NCBI GenBank assembly: GCA_958295935.1
Contig: OY282385.1
Coordinates: 1,860,001 to 1,924,000, forward strand
DNA: 64,000 bases
Origin: an uncultured Dehalococcoidia bacterium
Lineage (GTDB): Bacteria > Chloroflexota > Dehalococcoidia > Lucifugimonadales > Lucifugimonadaceae
Direction of reading: 5' to 3'
Part shown: positions 1 through 8,168 of the stretch, in pieces
Numbering within the stretch: the first letter of the stretch is position 1
Layout: the number at the start of each line of letters is the position of its first letter
Made by a program: the position numbers and the translations under genes
Notes under the pieces: generated by a model
What the model was told of the DNA's origin: nothing
What the model saw: the letters and a program-made list of their open reading frames with translations, nothing else
Databases searched by the model: none

Positions 1-821
1 ATTCCGACCGCCAGATAGAGTGATGGCGTAACGCTCTTGCCGGTCAGCCCCACCTGTCGTTCGTGCTCGACCCATCCGGCATCGCACGCGGCGCGTGAAG
101 CTCCAACCGCGGCCCCCAACAGCTCAGCCAATTCCTCCAGTCGGGAGAAGGGTTCCGGCCCTCCGAGACCTCTGCCACCGCTTATCACAATGTCGGCATC
201 CTGTAACCGTACACCCTCAGCCTGCGCGGCAACAGTATCCATGAGGCGCGCGCGCGGCTCACAAATAGCCCCCGCAGGATCGAAGCGGATCACTTCAGGG
301 AAGCCACCGGATAGCGGAGCCGAATCGAAGCAGCCTGGGCGTATGACCGCCACCTGCGGACCGTCTCCTGTGAATTCGTATACCGCCATGGCATTGCCGC
401 CGAACACGGGGCGGGTGACTGCTAACCTGCCGCTTTCCGGATTGACCGCAAGGTCAATACAGTCCTGGGCCGCGCTTTGGCCCAGCCTGAAGGCGAGACG
501 CGGGCCGACGTTCGATCCGTAGTCGGTTCGGGCAAGCAGTACAGCGTCCGGATCTTCCTGCTGGCATAGGCTTGACAGGACCGACACAGGTGCGTCGAAG
601 ACGCCCGCGTCACCGTTCTTCAGCGCGGGGTGCTCGATGAGAAAGACCGTATCGGCAGGCAGGGCCGCCGCTGCGGGCTCGATTTCGGACAGGTCGTCGC
701 CCACGAAGGCGATGCTTCGGTGCGAGTGCGGCATTGCGCTGAGCGCGGCCGATGCCAACTGTAGCGTGGCGTCCGACACTCTCCCGTCTTCAATCTCGGC
801 GCAGATCAGTACCTTTGACAT
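1..821 (-). CDS. etfA: Electron transfer flavoprotein alpha subunit (3' part cut by window edge)
   Basis: EtfA pairs with EtfB to carry electrons from acyl-CoA and related dehydrogenases to the quinone pool. Translating the minus strand from the ATG at 821 gives an open frame running off the left edge. It begins MSKVLICAEIEDG, has a divergent N-terminal half, and then the C-terminal FAD-domain signature: GGRGLGGPEPF, the segment VGASRAACDAGWV and the QVGLTGKSV motif. About 273 residues are visible, so roughly the last 40 to 50 are missing. The gene lies 75 bp downstream of etfB on the same strand, the usual order, so the two are probably one transcript. The family call is secure; the dehydrogenase partner is not shown here. 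Confidence 0.93.
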   Translation of the reverse strand, partial: MSKVLICAEIEDGRVSDATLQLASAALSAMPHSHRSIAFVGDDLSEIEPAAAALPADTVFLIEHPALKNGDAGVFDAPVSVLSSLCQQEDPDAVLLARTDYGSNVGPRLAFRLGQSAAQDCIDLAVNPESGRLAVTRPVFGGNAMAVYEFTGDGPQVAVIRPGCFDSAPLSGGFPEVIRFDPAGAICEPRARLMDTVAAQAEGVRLQDADIVISGGRGLGGPEPFSRLEELAELLGAAVGASRAACDAGWVEHERQVGLTGKSVTPSLYLAVG

Positions 822-896
822 GTCAGGCAGATTGCTCCGTAGAGGTGCGCGAACTATATGTCGCGGCTCTTGTCGTCAGGCTGAACTTTATCCTTT

Positions 897-1703
897 TCAG
901 ATCAGTTGCTCCTCTCTGAGCCTGATAGCCAGGAGTCTGCCCGAGTCTGCGTCGTCTTCACCCTCGATGAGTTCGCAGCCTCGACTTCTTTCAGGTATGA
1001 AGAGGCGCTTCAACCGCAAGGGCGGCGGATCCTGGGTCTGCAGACCCAAGTCCGCGAGCGAGTAGCGGATGGGCTGCTGCCTTGTGGCCGTCATGATCCC
1101 GCGCAACGTCGGGTAGCGCGGCTCGCCGTACTCGTTGCTCACAGTAACAACTGCTGGCAGGGTCGTCTCGATTACTTGGTAACCGTCTGGTAAAGCGCGA
1201 TGCACGCGTAGCGAGCCGTCGCCGGTGAGGGACAGATCGCGAGCGAGCGTGATGCAGGGAAGGTTGAGCGTCTCCGCAAGTCCCATGGGTAGTTGAGCTT
1301 GGTCCCAATCAGATGCCTGTCTTCCGCACAGAATGAGATCGAAGGGGCCTTCCTCATGCAGGACGGCGGCAAGCACGCGCACTGTGCTTGAGGTGTCGGT
1401 CTCGATAGCGGCAAGTGCGGGGTCATCCACCAATACGAGCCTATGGGCCCCCATCGCCAGCGGCTTCTTCATCACTTCCATGACGAAGTCAGTACCTGCG
1501 GAGAAGACCGTAACCTCATTTACGGCGGAAGGTTCTGATTCACATAATCGGATGGCTGCTTCGGCGGCGTTCAGGTCAAAGCCGTTCACTACCGGCGATA
1601 CGCCCGGCGGCGGTACCGCTCTCAAGGAACCCTCATCCACCTTGAACCGGGATGCTGGGATCTCTGGATCCGGGACTTGCTTGGCGCATACAGCGATTCG
1701 CAA
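897..1703 (-). CDS. etfB: Electron transfer flavoprotein beta subunit
   Basis: EtfB binds AMP and docks dehydrogenases in the ETF heterodimer. The 268-residue product starts MRIAVCAKQVPDPE, a typical EtfB N-terminus. It continues with the NPFD-like segment (here NGFDLNAAEAAIRL), the CGRQASDWDQAQLP stretch near residue 125, and the C-terminal region with a PRYPTLRGIM signature. The length is slightly above the usual 250 to 260. It is the first gene of an etfB-etfA pair. A candidate promoter with an inverted repeat in its spacer lies about 80 bp upstream (1785-1814). Most likely a housekeeping ETF for fatty or amino acid oxidation; a specialised ETF cannot be excluded. Confidence 0.95.
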   Translation of the reverse strand: MRIAVCAKQVPDPEIPASRFKVDEGSLRAVPPPGVSPVVNGFDLNAAEAAIRLCESEPSAVNEVTVFSAGTDFVMEVMKKPLAMGAHRLVLVDDPALAAIETDTSSTVRVLAAVLHEEGPFDLILCGRQASDWDQAQLPMGLAETLNLPCITLARDLSLTGDGSLRVHRALPDGYQVIETTLPAVVTVSNEYGEPRYPTLRGIMTATRQQPIRYSLADLGLQTQDPPPLRLKRLFIPERSRGCELIEGEDDADSGRLLAIRLREEQLI

Positions 1704-2630
1704 AGTGCGTGGCCCTCCGCTTGTTGCCCTATCCGCCGGCCGTGGCCGGATCTTGCAAGGCGCTGCGCTATCTCGCGACGCAGGAAACTACCACCCAAGT
1801 CGGGTGGTGGTCAAACTCGAAGTGTGATCAATGTGAATCCTGAGCCGCGAGCCGCTGACAAAGCCGGTATTTTCACTACGAGCGAGTCAGTTGCAATATC
1901 TTGTTCGATCCGCATCCGAGGCTTTGATTCGTGCAGTGCATTTTATAACTCGCCCTGCCCTTGAATTCGTTCGAGGCTCTCTGAATGTTTCCACATTGGC
2001 TCAATCTTGGACTCGGCCCATCCGGCGGAGACACGCGCGATCATTGAAGCGGGTCACCCTGATCCTGACCTATGCGATGACGGTGTTGGCAGAATAATGA
2101 ACGGGGTTCGCTTTGGTCTGAGGTGGCGGCACGTAGCTGGAACGTCGGTATCTCGCTGTGGGACTGGCTCCGGATGCAGGCGGACGGATAGGCAGGGTGA
2201 ACTCGCTTCAGGTCCGCTGCCGGCAAAGTACGATGGGCCGCTTCTTGTCGAGGAAAGCTTGCCCGCAAACCTGCCCCACGCGCTTGTAGAAAGTAAATTG
2301 TTGAGACCGCTAGCCTCAGTCCACGCCTTCTCTGGCGCGGTCAGTGCAGAGCGACCCTGTCTCTTTCGACCGGTCAAAGTCGTGCGCGGGCTTGGGACAA
2401 TGTTGGCAGGAGATATCCCATACAATGAGGTCAGGCCATGGCCCATCGTGCCCGCAGGATCGGCATGGATACCGGGCGGTCTCTATCCGCAACAGGCCGC
2501 CAAGGCGCTGTCAGGACATACTGCGTTCCCCCTTCGTTTGGCTAGCCCGCCACCGAGACAGCAAAAAAAGACAGCCGTTGGGAGAAACAGTCTGAAAAAC
2601 CCTGCCTACAACAGTCGGCATGTTGAAGAT
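1704..2630. other. Intergenic region between divergent etfB and rsmG
   Basis: About 930 bp with no convincing gene. Frames open on both strands lack family motifs and do not look like protein. The only clear structure is the dyad/promoter candidate near 1790-1814. The frame feeding into rsmG stays open upstream to 2007, but the part before 2631 has no resemblance to RsmG. Confidence 0.5.
1785..1814 (-). promoter_or_regulatory. Candidate etfB promoter with operator-like dyad in the spacer
   Basis: On the minus strand a -35 TTGACC (1809-1814) and a weak -10 TAGTTT (1785-1790) are 18 bp apart. The spacer is filled by a perfect 7-bp inverted repeat, ACCACCC and GGGTGGT around a 5-bp centre (1790-1808). 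A dyad in this position is what a repressor site looks like. The -10 match is poor, so the promoter is tentative. Confidence 0.35.
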
Positions 2631-3443
2631 ATGGTGTTTTGGCGGACGGTCGAGCGGTGCGAATCCCGCCGTCTGCTCGAACTCGTGGATAAGCTGCAAG
2701 ACGCTGCCTCGAGCCTCGGAGTCCGTCTCGATGAGCGGCAGTGTGGCCAATACCTGCGATACTGTGAGTTGATCGAGGAATCCAGTTGCAGATTCAACCT
2801 CACCGGAGTCAAGGGGCAGGACCGTATCTGTGAGGAGTTGTTCATCAGGTCGCTGCGCCTCTTGGCGCCCGCGCCGGGCGGCTACGTATCCACGGCTGGG
2901 TGGTTCGACGACCGCAGAGTTCTCGACGTTGGCGCTGGCGCGGGGATACCGGGCATCGTGCTGAAGATTGCATGTCCCAACATGGAGCTGGCCATGCTGG
3001 AAAGTTCCGCCAAGAAATGCGACTTTCTCAAACGTGCGATAGATGATCTGTCACTACAGCGTGTCGAAGTGATAAACGCCCGGGCGGAAGAAGCTGCGCA
3101 TGAGCCCCGGTTTCGTGAACAGTTCGACCTGGTAGTGTCCAGGGGCGTAGCGAAGCTCCCGGAGCTGGTGGAACTGACCCTGCCGTTCGCCTCCGTTGGC
3201 GGGACTGTAATATCTGCCAAGGGCCTATCTGCCGAACCGGAGGTGACTGGTTCCGCGTGGGCGGCATCCGAGTTGGGGGCCTTGCCCGCGATCTCCCGCG
3301 AAGCGGACTCGCCGGGCAGCGCGCCGCCGGACCTTCTGATCTACTGGCTCAAGATCGCTTCGACGCCGGCGCGCTATCCGCGCCGTGTGGGAGTTCCTCG
3401 CGCCCGGCCGCTGATCGAACCGGGTGTAGCCGGGCGGGCATGA
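2631..3443 (+). CDS. rsmG: 16S rRNA (guanine-527-N7) methyltransferase RsmG
   Basis: RsmG (GidB) methylates G527 of 16S rRNA with S-adenosylmethionine. The product from ATG 2631 is 270 residues, a little longer than the usual 210 to 240. It has the N-terminal helical part with the RFNLTGV motif near residue 65 and the SAM-binding loop VLDVGAGAGIPGIVLK. It then has the acidic end of strand 2 (MELAMLESSAKKCDFL) and VVSRGVAKLPELVEL. The start at 2631 was chosen because it matches the family N-terminus; upstream in-frame sequence is non-family. The stop overlaps the next gene's start (ATGA), suggesting translational coupling. The C-terminal 30 residues are Arg/Pro-rich and not typical of the family. 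Confidence 0.9.
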   Translation: MVFWRTVERCESRRLLELVDKLQDAASSLGVRLDERQCGQYLRYCELIEESSCRFNLTGVKGQDRICEELFIRSLRLLAPAPGGYVSTAGWFDDRRVLDVGAGAGIPGIVLKIACPNMELAMLESSAKKCDFLKRAIDDLSLQRVEVINARAEEAAHEPRFREQFDLVVSRGVAKLPELVELTLPFASVGGTVISAKGLSAEPEVTGSAWAASELGALPAISREADSPGSAPPDLLIYWLKIASTPARYPRRVGVPRARPLIEPGVAGRA

Positions 3444-4507
3444 TCGACAACTCAGTACCACCGCTGGGGTCAGGCGAGCTCAAGCGCCGCGTGCTGTCGC
3501 TTCCCACCCTTGCCGTAACTCTGCTCGTCGTGGGCCTGCTGCTACTTACACTCTTCAGGGTGTTCGACATCGACCGGGACGAACTTTGGAACACGATTTC
3601 GGGGATTAAACCCGCGCAGTACGCGGCGGCCTTCGTTCTCTACTACCTCAGCTTCTGGTTCCGGGGGGTCCGTTGGCGCCTTATCTCCAAGACGGCCAAA
3701 CTGGATCGTTCGGCCAGCGTGGAAATTCCCGGCTCCCTCAAGTGCTCCACCATGCTTCTCATGGGCTGGTTCGTGAACTCCGTTGCGTTCCTGAGATTGG
3801 GAGACGCGTACCGCGCCTGGGTAATGTCGAAAGAATCAGGAGCGGGATTCGCGCCAAGCTTGGGGACAATCCTGGCAGAGCGGATACAGGACATGCTGGT
3901 TGTGTTCCTCCTGGTGCTTGCCGCGGCCGTGTGGGTCGTCGCGTCCGGGGACGTCAGGGTTCCTTGGAACGTTATTGCAGCGGCTGCCGTCTTGATGATG
4001 GTTCTGGCGGTCGTACTCGCCATCATGCGGCTACATTGGAAGACCATGACGGTAAGGCTGCCTCGCAGGTTGCGCAGGTCAGCCCAAAGGTTTCAGTTGA
4101 GCACGCTGCGAAGCTTCCGGGGCCGAGACCTGCCTCTTCAATTGGCTTTGGGGATAACGGCCTGGATACTGGAGGTTGGCCGCTTCTACTTTGTAGCGCA
4201 GGGTCTCGACATAGATATCGGGTTTGGCATCGTGCTGTTCGCGGCTCTCGTCAGTTCCATGCTCAGCACTATTCCCACGCCGGGCGGATTCGGGTTCGTC
4301 GAGGGAGGGCTCACTGGTGTGCTGATACTTCTGGGAATCGACGATACGAGCGCGCTCAGCCTAACCGCGGTGGACCGCTCGATCAGTTGGATCAGCGTCA
4401 TCGTATTTGGCGGCGTGCTGTTCTTCGGCTGGAGGATATTCCGACGACGCTCGCGACTGCCCGGCGGGGGGAGCATGACAAGACCGGGGCCAGGCCCTCT
4501 AATCTAA
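3440..4507 (+). CDS. UPF0104 / YbhN-type integral membrane protein (lysylphosphatidylglycerol synthase TM-like)
   Basis: A 355-residue polytopic protein of the LPG_synthase_TM/UPF0104 family, related to the flippase half of MprF and to YbhN proteins; its substrate is unknown. A membrane segment follows the short cytoplasmic N-terminus at about residues 23-42. Then come the family motif in the SFWFRGVRW region, the RLGDAYRAW motif, a long hydrophobic pair near residues 155-200, and the signature TPGGFGFVEGG in the C-terminal half. It starts on the ATGA that ends rsmG, so the two are translated together. The short Arg/Gly/Pro-rich tail is not conserved. Role in lipid or polysaccharide export is inference. 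Confidence 0.85.
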   Translation: MIDNSVPPLGSGELKRRVLSLPTLAVTLLVVGLLLLTLFRVFDIDRDELWNTISGIKPAQYAAAFVLYYLSFWFRGVRWRLISKTAKLDRSASVEIPGSLKCSTMLLMGWFVNSVAFLRLGDAYRAWVMSKESGAGFAPSLGTILAERIQDMLVVFLLVLAAAVWVVASGDVRVPWNVIAAAAVLMMVLAVVLAIMRLHWKTMTVRLPRRLRRSAQRFQLSTLRSFRGRDLPLQLALGITAWILEVGRFYFVAQGLDIDIGFGIVLFAALVSSMLSTIPTPGGFGFVEGGLTGVLILLGIDDTSALSLTAVDRSISWISVIVFGGVLFFGWRIFRRRSRLPGGGSMTRPGPGPLI

Positions 4508-4735
4508 CGAGGGCAGGGAGCGCCGTATGGGAGGCCGGCGCCAATCCGTTACGCGCTCTGAGCTCCGGTAGAGTCGCTTTCTTCCAAGGAATTTCACTAT
4601 TCGCCAGACCCTGAAGCGACTCAGATACGCCGCCAGAGAGACGCAGACTCTGACAGGCCTTCGCCAAGAAAGGCTTATCTAGCTTGTGTGGCGGGATATT
4701 AAGTTCCGGGATCCCGGCTCATGATCTGGAATCTT

Positions 4736-5635
4736 TCACGCGCGTAAAATGCCAAATGTCCTGCTTGGACGGACTTGCATACGCACTTCAACTTCCAGAC
4801 TGCTGTCACCCCCGCCTCGGCGAATGCCGCGGGTGGGTGATACGTCGTGGTAATCCCTCCCCAAGGCGATGCGAACGTGCCTGTCATCCGCGAGGCTTCC
4901 ATTGGTGGGATCGAAGCCGATCCAGCCTGCACCGGGCAACAGGCACTCCACCCAGGCATGAGTATGATGGGCCGATTGCAGCGCCTGCTCTCCCTCCGGT
5001 CTGGCAACATATATGTAGCCCGACACGTAGCGGGAAGGCACTCCCCACGAGCGCGCTATGGCGATCATGACGTGTGTGTAGTCCTGACAGACACCGCGGC
5101 CGGATTCGAGGACGTGCTCTATGGGAGAGGCGGCCGAAGTACTCCCGGGTGCGTATTGAAAGCTTTGATGAAGGGTGTCCGAAAGCCGTCGCAGGGTCTT
5201 TAGTGGGTCGCTCCCCGGTTCGACGCCGGTTCTCTTCATGAAAGCATTCAGGGAAGCTGAGGGCCGTGCAAAAACGCTGGGGTGTGTGAAGTTCCAATTC
5301 TCTATGGAATTGCCCCGCGAATGGATCTCTTCCCAAGCGTCTGGGCCCAGGGAATCAGAAATTGATGCGATGGGCGCAACGTCTACCACGGAGCGAGCGG
5401 CTATATCCAGTTCCAAGTGCTCGCGGTGAATGTTGAGGACGTACTTGGTATTGCCGAAACTGTCCACCTCGCTGTTGAAAGAGGTCGGTGGATCCGTCTC
5501 GATCTCAAAGCTTAGTAGCTGCTGTCCCTCGCCGTCCCTCGGCCTCAGGCACAAAGACATCACGCTTTGCCGCGCGGGCAAGGTATACCGGTAGCGGGAC
5601 ACATGCTCGATCTCGTAGCGAGTCGAACCGGTCAT
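4736..5635 (-). CDS. Transglutaminase-like cysteine peptidase family protein with bacterial N-terminal domain
   Basis: A 299-residue protein of the transglutaminase/protease-like superfamily with the usual bacterial N-terminal beta domain (residues 1-90, YEIEHVSRYRYTLPA). The core (about 150-250) has the full triad: Cys183 in GRGVCQDYTH, His226 in HTHAWVE and Asp242 in FDPTNG. Members hydrolyse or form amide bonds; no substrate is known for this branch. It is the last gene of a tight minus-strand trio, 4 bp after the alpha-E gene, which follows the ATP-grasp gene by 5 bp. This association recurs in many bacteria and has been proposed to make or attach a peptide or amide product. Domain call is firm; function is not. 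Confidence 0.92.
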   Translation of the reverse strand: MTGSTRYEIEHVSRYRYTLPARQSVMSLCLRPRDGEGQQLLSFEIETDPPTSFNSEVDSFGNTKYVLNIHREHLELDIAARSVVDVAPIASISDSLGPDAWEEIHSRGNSIENWNFTHPSVFARPSASLNAFMKRTGVEPGSDPLKTLRRLSDTLHQSFQYAPGSTSAASPIEHVLESGRGVCQDYTHVMIAIARSWGVPSRYVSGYIYVARPEGEQALQSAHHTHAWVECLLPGAGWIGFDPTNGSLADDRHVRIALGRDYHDVSPTRGIRRGGGDSSLEVEVRMQVRPSRTFGILRA

Positions 5636-5639
5636 GGTC

Positions 5640-6608
5640 TCAGCGTACAGGGGAGTCTTCAGCAGAGTAATCGAAGTAGGTGGCGGTCACGAGATCATGA
5701 AGTTCCCTACAGTACTTGCTCACCTGTTCAAGGAGCGCCCGGTGGTCTTCCCTGTCTGGCCAGTCGTAATTTATCAACGCGACCATTCGTCCCGCCAGAC
5801 GTTGCGCTGCGCCGCTGGCGGGAGCGTTTGGGCCATGCCCAATGCTGGCCAACTCCGATGCCGCGATGTCCAGGCATCGGCATAGTGAGCTCGGTAGCAG
5901 GGGGTCCGTGACCAGCAGATCCAGCACCTGGTTCGGATGGACTTCTACGCTGTAAGTACGGTTGTACGCCTCGATCGCGTGACGAACTCGTAAGAGGCTT
6001 GCCCAATCCTCGTCGGTCTCCTCATCGGTGAGTTTCTCCTCGTCAAGTTGGGCTAAGAGCAACGACACTGACAGTTGGGAGCGCTCGATGTAACGCCCAA
6101 GCTGCATGAAGCTCCAGCCCTCATCGCGATACATGGTGGCCTCGGCCACTCCGATGAAGGTGTCGATGTTTCCCGCGGTCTCAGCGTAGAAGCTCTCCGG
6201 CGATGGTCTCCAGATGTCAAAGACCTCCAGGTTCTGAAGCCGCAGATAGGTCAGGTTCAGACAGGTCCACATCTCCGCGCTGATGCAGTGGCGCATTTGG
6301 CGGGCGTTCTCCCGACCTTGAGCGAAACAGTTCCAAACCGATCCGGGATTTATGCGCTCGAACGTGAGGTCGTCCGCAAGGGTATAGGAATCGGCCAGCG
6401 TGAAATCGTCGCTACCGGAAAAGTCCAGACTGCCGCCAGGCGGCTGACGGTTCATGCTGCGGTAGATGCGGCTCCATCCAAAGTGAATTTCCCGGATGGG
6501 CCGGTCCACGAGAGCCTCCGTCTGCAATCTCAGCAGGCGGCATAGATGCTCCGCACGTTCGAGGTAGCGGCCCATCCAGTAGAGGCCTTGGGCACTTCGG
6601 GCAAGCAT
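5640..6608 (-). CDS. Alpha-E domain-containing protein (DUF403)
   Basis: A 322-residue mostly helical protein of the alpha-E (DUF403) family. The N-terminus MLARSAQGLYWMGRYLERAEH is the family hallmark, and the motif is echoed near residue 170 by SFMQLGRYIERSQ; both have the GRYxER pattern. No catalytic residues are known. Alpha-E proteins occur almost only beside circularly permuted ATP-grasp and transglutaminase genes, as here, with gaps of 5 and 4 bp, so the three products probably act together in one amide-bond pathway. No signal peptide or membrane segment is seen, so it is probably cytoplasmic. Confidence 0.93.
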   Translation of the reverse strand: MLARSAQGLYWMGRYLERAEHLCRLLRLQTEALVDRPIREIHFGWSRIYRSMNRQPPGGSLDFSGSDDFTLADSYTLADDLTFERINPGSVWNCFAQGRENARQMRHCISAEMWTCLNLTYLRLQNLEVFDIWRPSPESFYAETAGNIDTFIGVAEATMYRDEGWSFMQLGRYIERSQLSVSLLLAQLDEEKLTDEETDEDWASLLRVRHAIEAYNRTYSVEVHPNQVLDLLVTDPLLPSSLCRCLDIAASELASIGHGPNAPASGAAQRLAGRMVALINYDWPDREDHRALLEQVSKYCRELHDLVTATYFDYSAEDSPVR

Positions 6609-6613
6609 ACGAG

Positions 6614-8047
6614 TCAGTCCTCCAACACCCAGAGATCCTTGCCGCCCCCGCCTTGGCTGGAGTTCACCACCAAGCTGCCTCGGCGCAGCGCGACCCTGCA
6701 GAAGGCCCCGGGGACGATACGGGTCTCTCGGCCTCTTAGCACAAACGGGCGCAGGTCCACATGGCGGGGTTCAAAATCGCCTTCGATAAGGCACGGCGCG
6801 CGCGATAGCGCCAGCGTCGGTTGGGAGATGAAGTCGGCCGGGTTGGCGCGTACCTGCTTGGCATACTCATCGCGCTCCTGGGGAGTCGCATGCGGTCCAA
6901 CCAACATGCCATAGCCCCCGGACTCGCCCACTCGCTTGACCACCAGCTTGTCGAGGTTGTCCAGCGTATATTCCAACTCATCGGGCCGACGACAGAGGTA
7001 GGTCTCTACGTTGGCCAGAATCGGTTCCTCGGACAGGTAGTATCGGATCATGTCGGGCACGTAGGCGTACACGCTCTTGTCATCTGCGACGCCGGTGCCC
7101 GGTGCGTTAGCCAAGGTGACGTTGCCCAGCTTATAAGCGTGCAGGAGACCGGGCACGCCTAGCATAGAGTCGGGGCGAAACGCGAGGGGGTCGAGAAATT
7201 CGTCATTCACGCGTCGGTAGATCACGTCCACGCGCCGCAGTCCGTCTGTGGTGCGCATATAGACGAAGCCATTATTGACCAGCAGATCGCGGCCCTCGAC
7301 GAGTTCAGCTCCCAGTTCGCGGGCCAGAAACATGTGCTCATAGAAAGACGAGTTGTAAACGCCGGGGGTAAGCAGTGCAATCGTAGGGTCCGAATAGTCC
7401 CTAGGAGCGAGTTCACGTAAGCAGTCCAACAGCAAACGCCCGTAATTCTCCACCTCCCGGACTTGGGAACCCCGATACAGAATGCGCAGGCTGGCCTTGA
7501 CAGCCTTCCGGTTGGCTATCATGTAGGACACTCCGGAAGGCACCCGCAGGTTGTCCTCAAGCACGCGGAAGCCGTCGTTGGTGCGCACGATGTCGGTGCC
7601 GCAGATGGTGACCCAAACACCGTGAGGGGCCGAGAACCCGCGCATTTCAACGCGGTACTGTGGACAGCCTAGCACCACGTCCACCGGAATCACTCCGTCG
7701 GCAATGATCCGCGCCTCGTTGTAGACGTCCTCCAGGAACATGTTCAGTGCCCCGAGGCGTTGGGTCAGGCCGGATTCGAGATGCTGCCACTCCGCGCCTG
7801 ACAATACCCGGGGTATGCAATCCACCGGAATGATCCGTTCCGCACCCTCCTCGTCTCCGTACACGGTGAAGGAGATACCTTCATTCGAGAACGAGCGCGT
7901 AACCCTCTCCTGGATGTTGCCTAGATCCTCGGCGGAGAGGTTTGTGAGAGTCTCGTGCAGTCGGCGGCTGTGTTCCCTAGGTTCGCCGTTCGGTAGAAAC
8001 ATCTCGTCATACGTGGACGGATCGAGACTGTATCTGTTGAAGTCCAT
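6614..8047 (-). CDS. Circularly permuted ATP-grasp type 2 family protein (DUF404/DUF407)
   Basis: A 477-residue member of the circularly permuted ATP-grasp family, predicted to make amide bonds through an acyl-phosphate. Conserved segments are the N-terminal YDEMFLPNGEPREH, the RGFSAPHGVWVTICGTDIVR block, LEDNLRVPSGVSYM, NAPGTGVADDKSVYAYVP, and the C-terminal KRVGESGGYGMLVGP and NSSQGGGGKDLWVL motifs. The start at 8047 (MDFNRYSLDP) fits the family; an ATG at 8065 is an alternative. Longer in-frame starts would overlap the histidine kinase gene ending at 8169 and are rejected. First gene of the trio with the alpha-E and transglutaminase genes. Confidence 0.92.
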   Translation of the reverse strand: MDFNRYSLDPSTYDEMFLPNGEPREHSRRLHETLTNLSAEDLGNIQERVTRSFSNEGISFTVYGDEEGAERIIPVDCIPRVLSGAEWQHLESGLTQRLGALNMFLEDVYNEARIIADGVIPVDVVLGCPQYRVEMRGFSAPHGVWVTICGTDIVRTNDGFRVLEDNLRVPSGVSYMIANRKAVKASLRILYRGSQVREVENYGRLLLDCLRELAPRDYSDPTIALLTPGVYNSSFYEHMFLARELGAELVEGRDLLVNNGFVYMRTTDGLRRVDVIYRRVNDEFLDPLAFRPDSMLGVPGLLHAYKLGNVTLANAPGTGVADDKSVYAYVPDMIRYYLSEEPILANVETYLCRRPDELEYTLDNLDKLVVKRVGESGGYGMLVGPHATPQERDEYAKQVRANPADFISQPTLALSRAPCLIEGDFEPRHVDLRPFVLRGRETRIVPGAFCRVALRRGSLVVNSSQGGGGKDLWVLED

Positions 8048-8168
8048 CGCCGTAGATTTTTGCATCGTGGTGTTCAGTCTTGACTCAAAAACTCGAACGC
8101 CGCCTGAGCGGATAGCCTTGAGCGAGTGCGAGAATCTTGGTATACGTCCGCCTTTTCCGATTTTCTGG

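Noticed and set aside
2007-2630. Upstream extension of the rsmG frame by 208 codons
   Set aside because: No RsmG-like sequence before 2631, no domain motifs, and composition of non-coding DNA.
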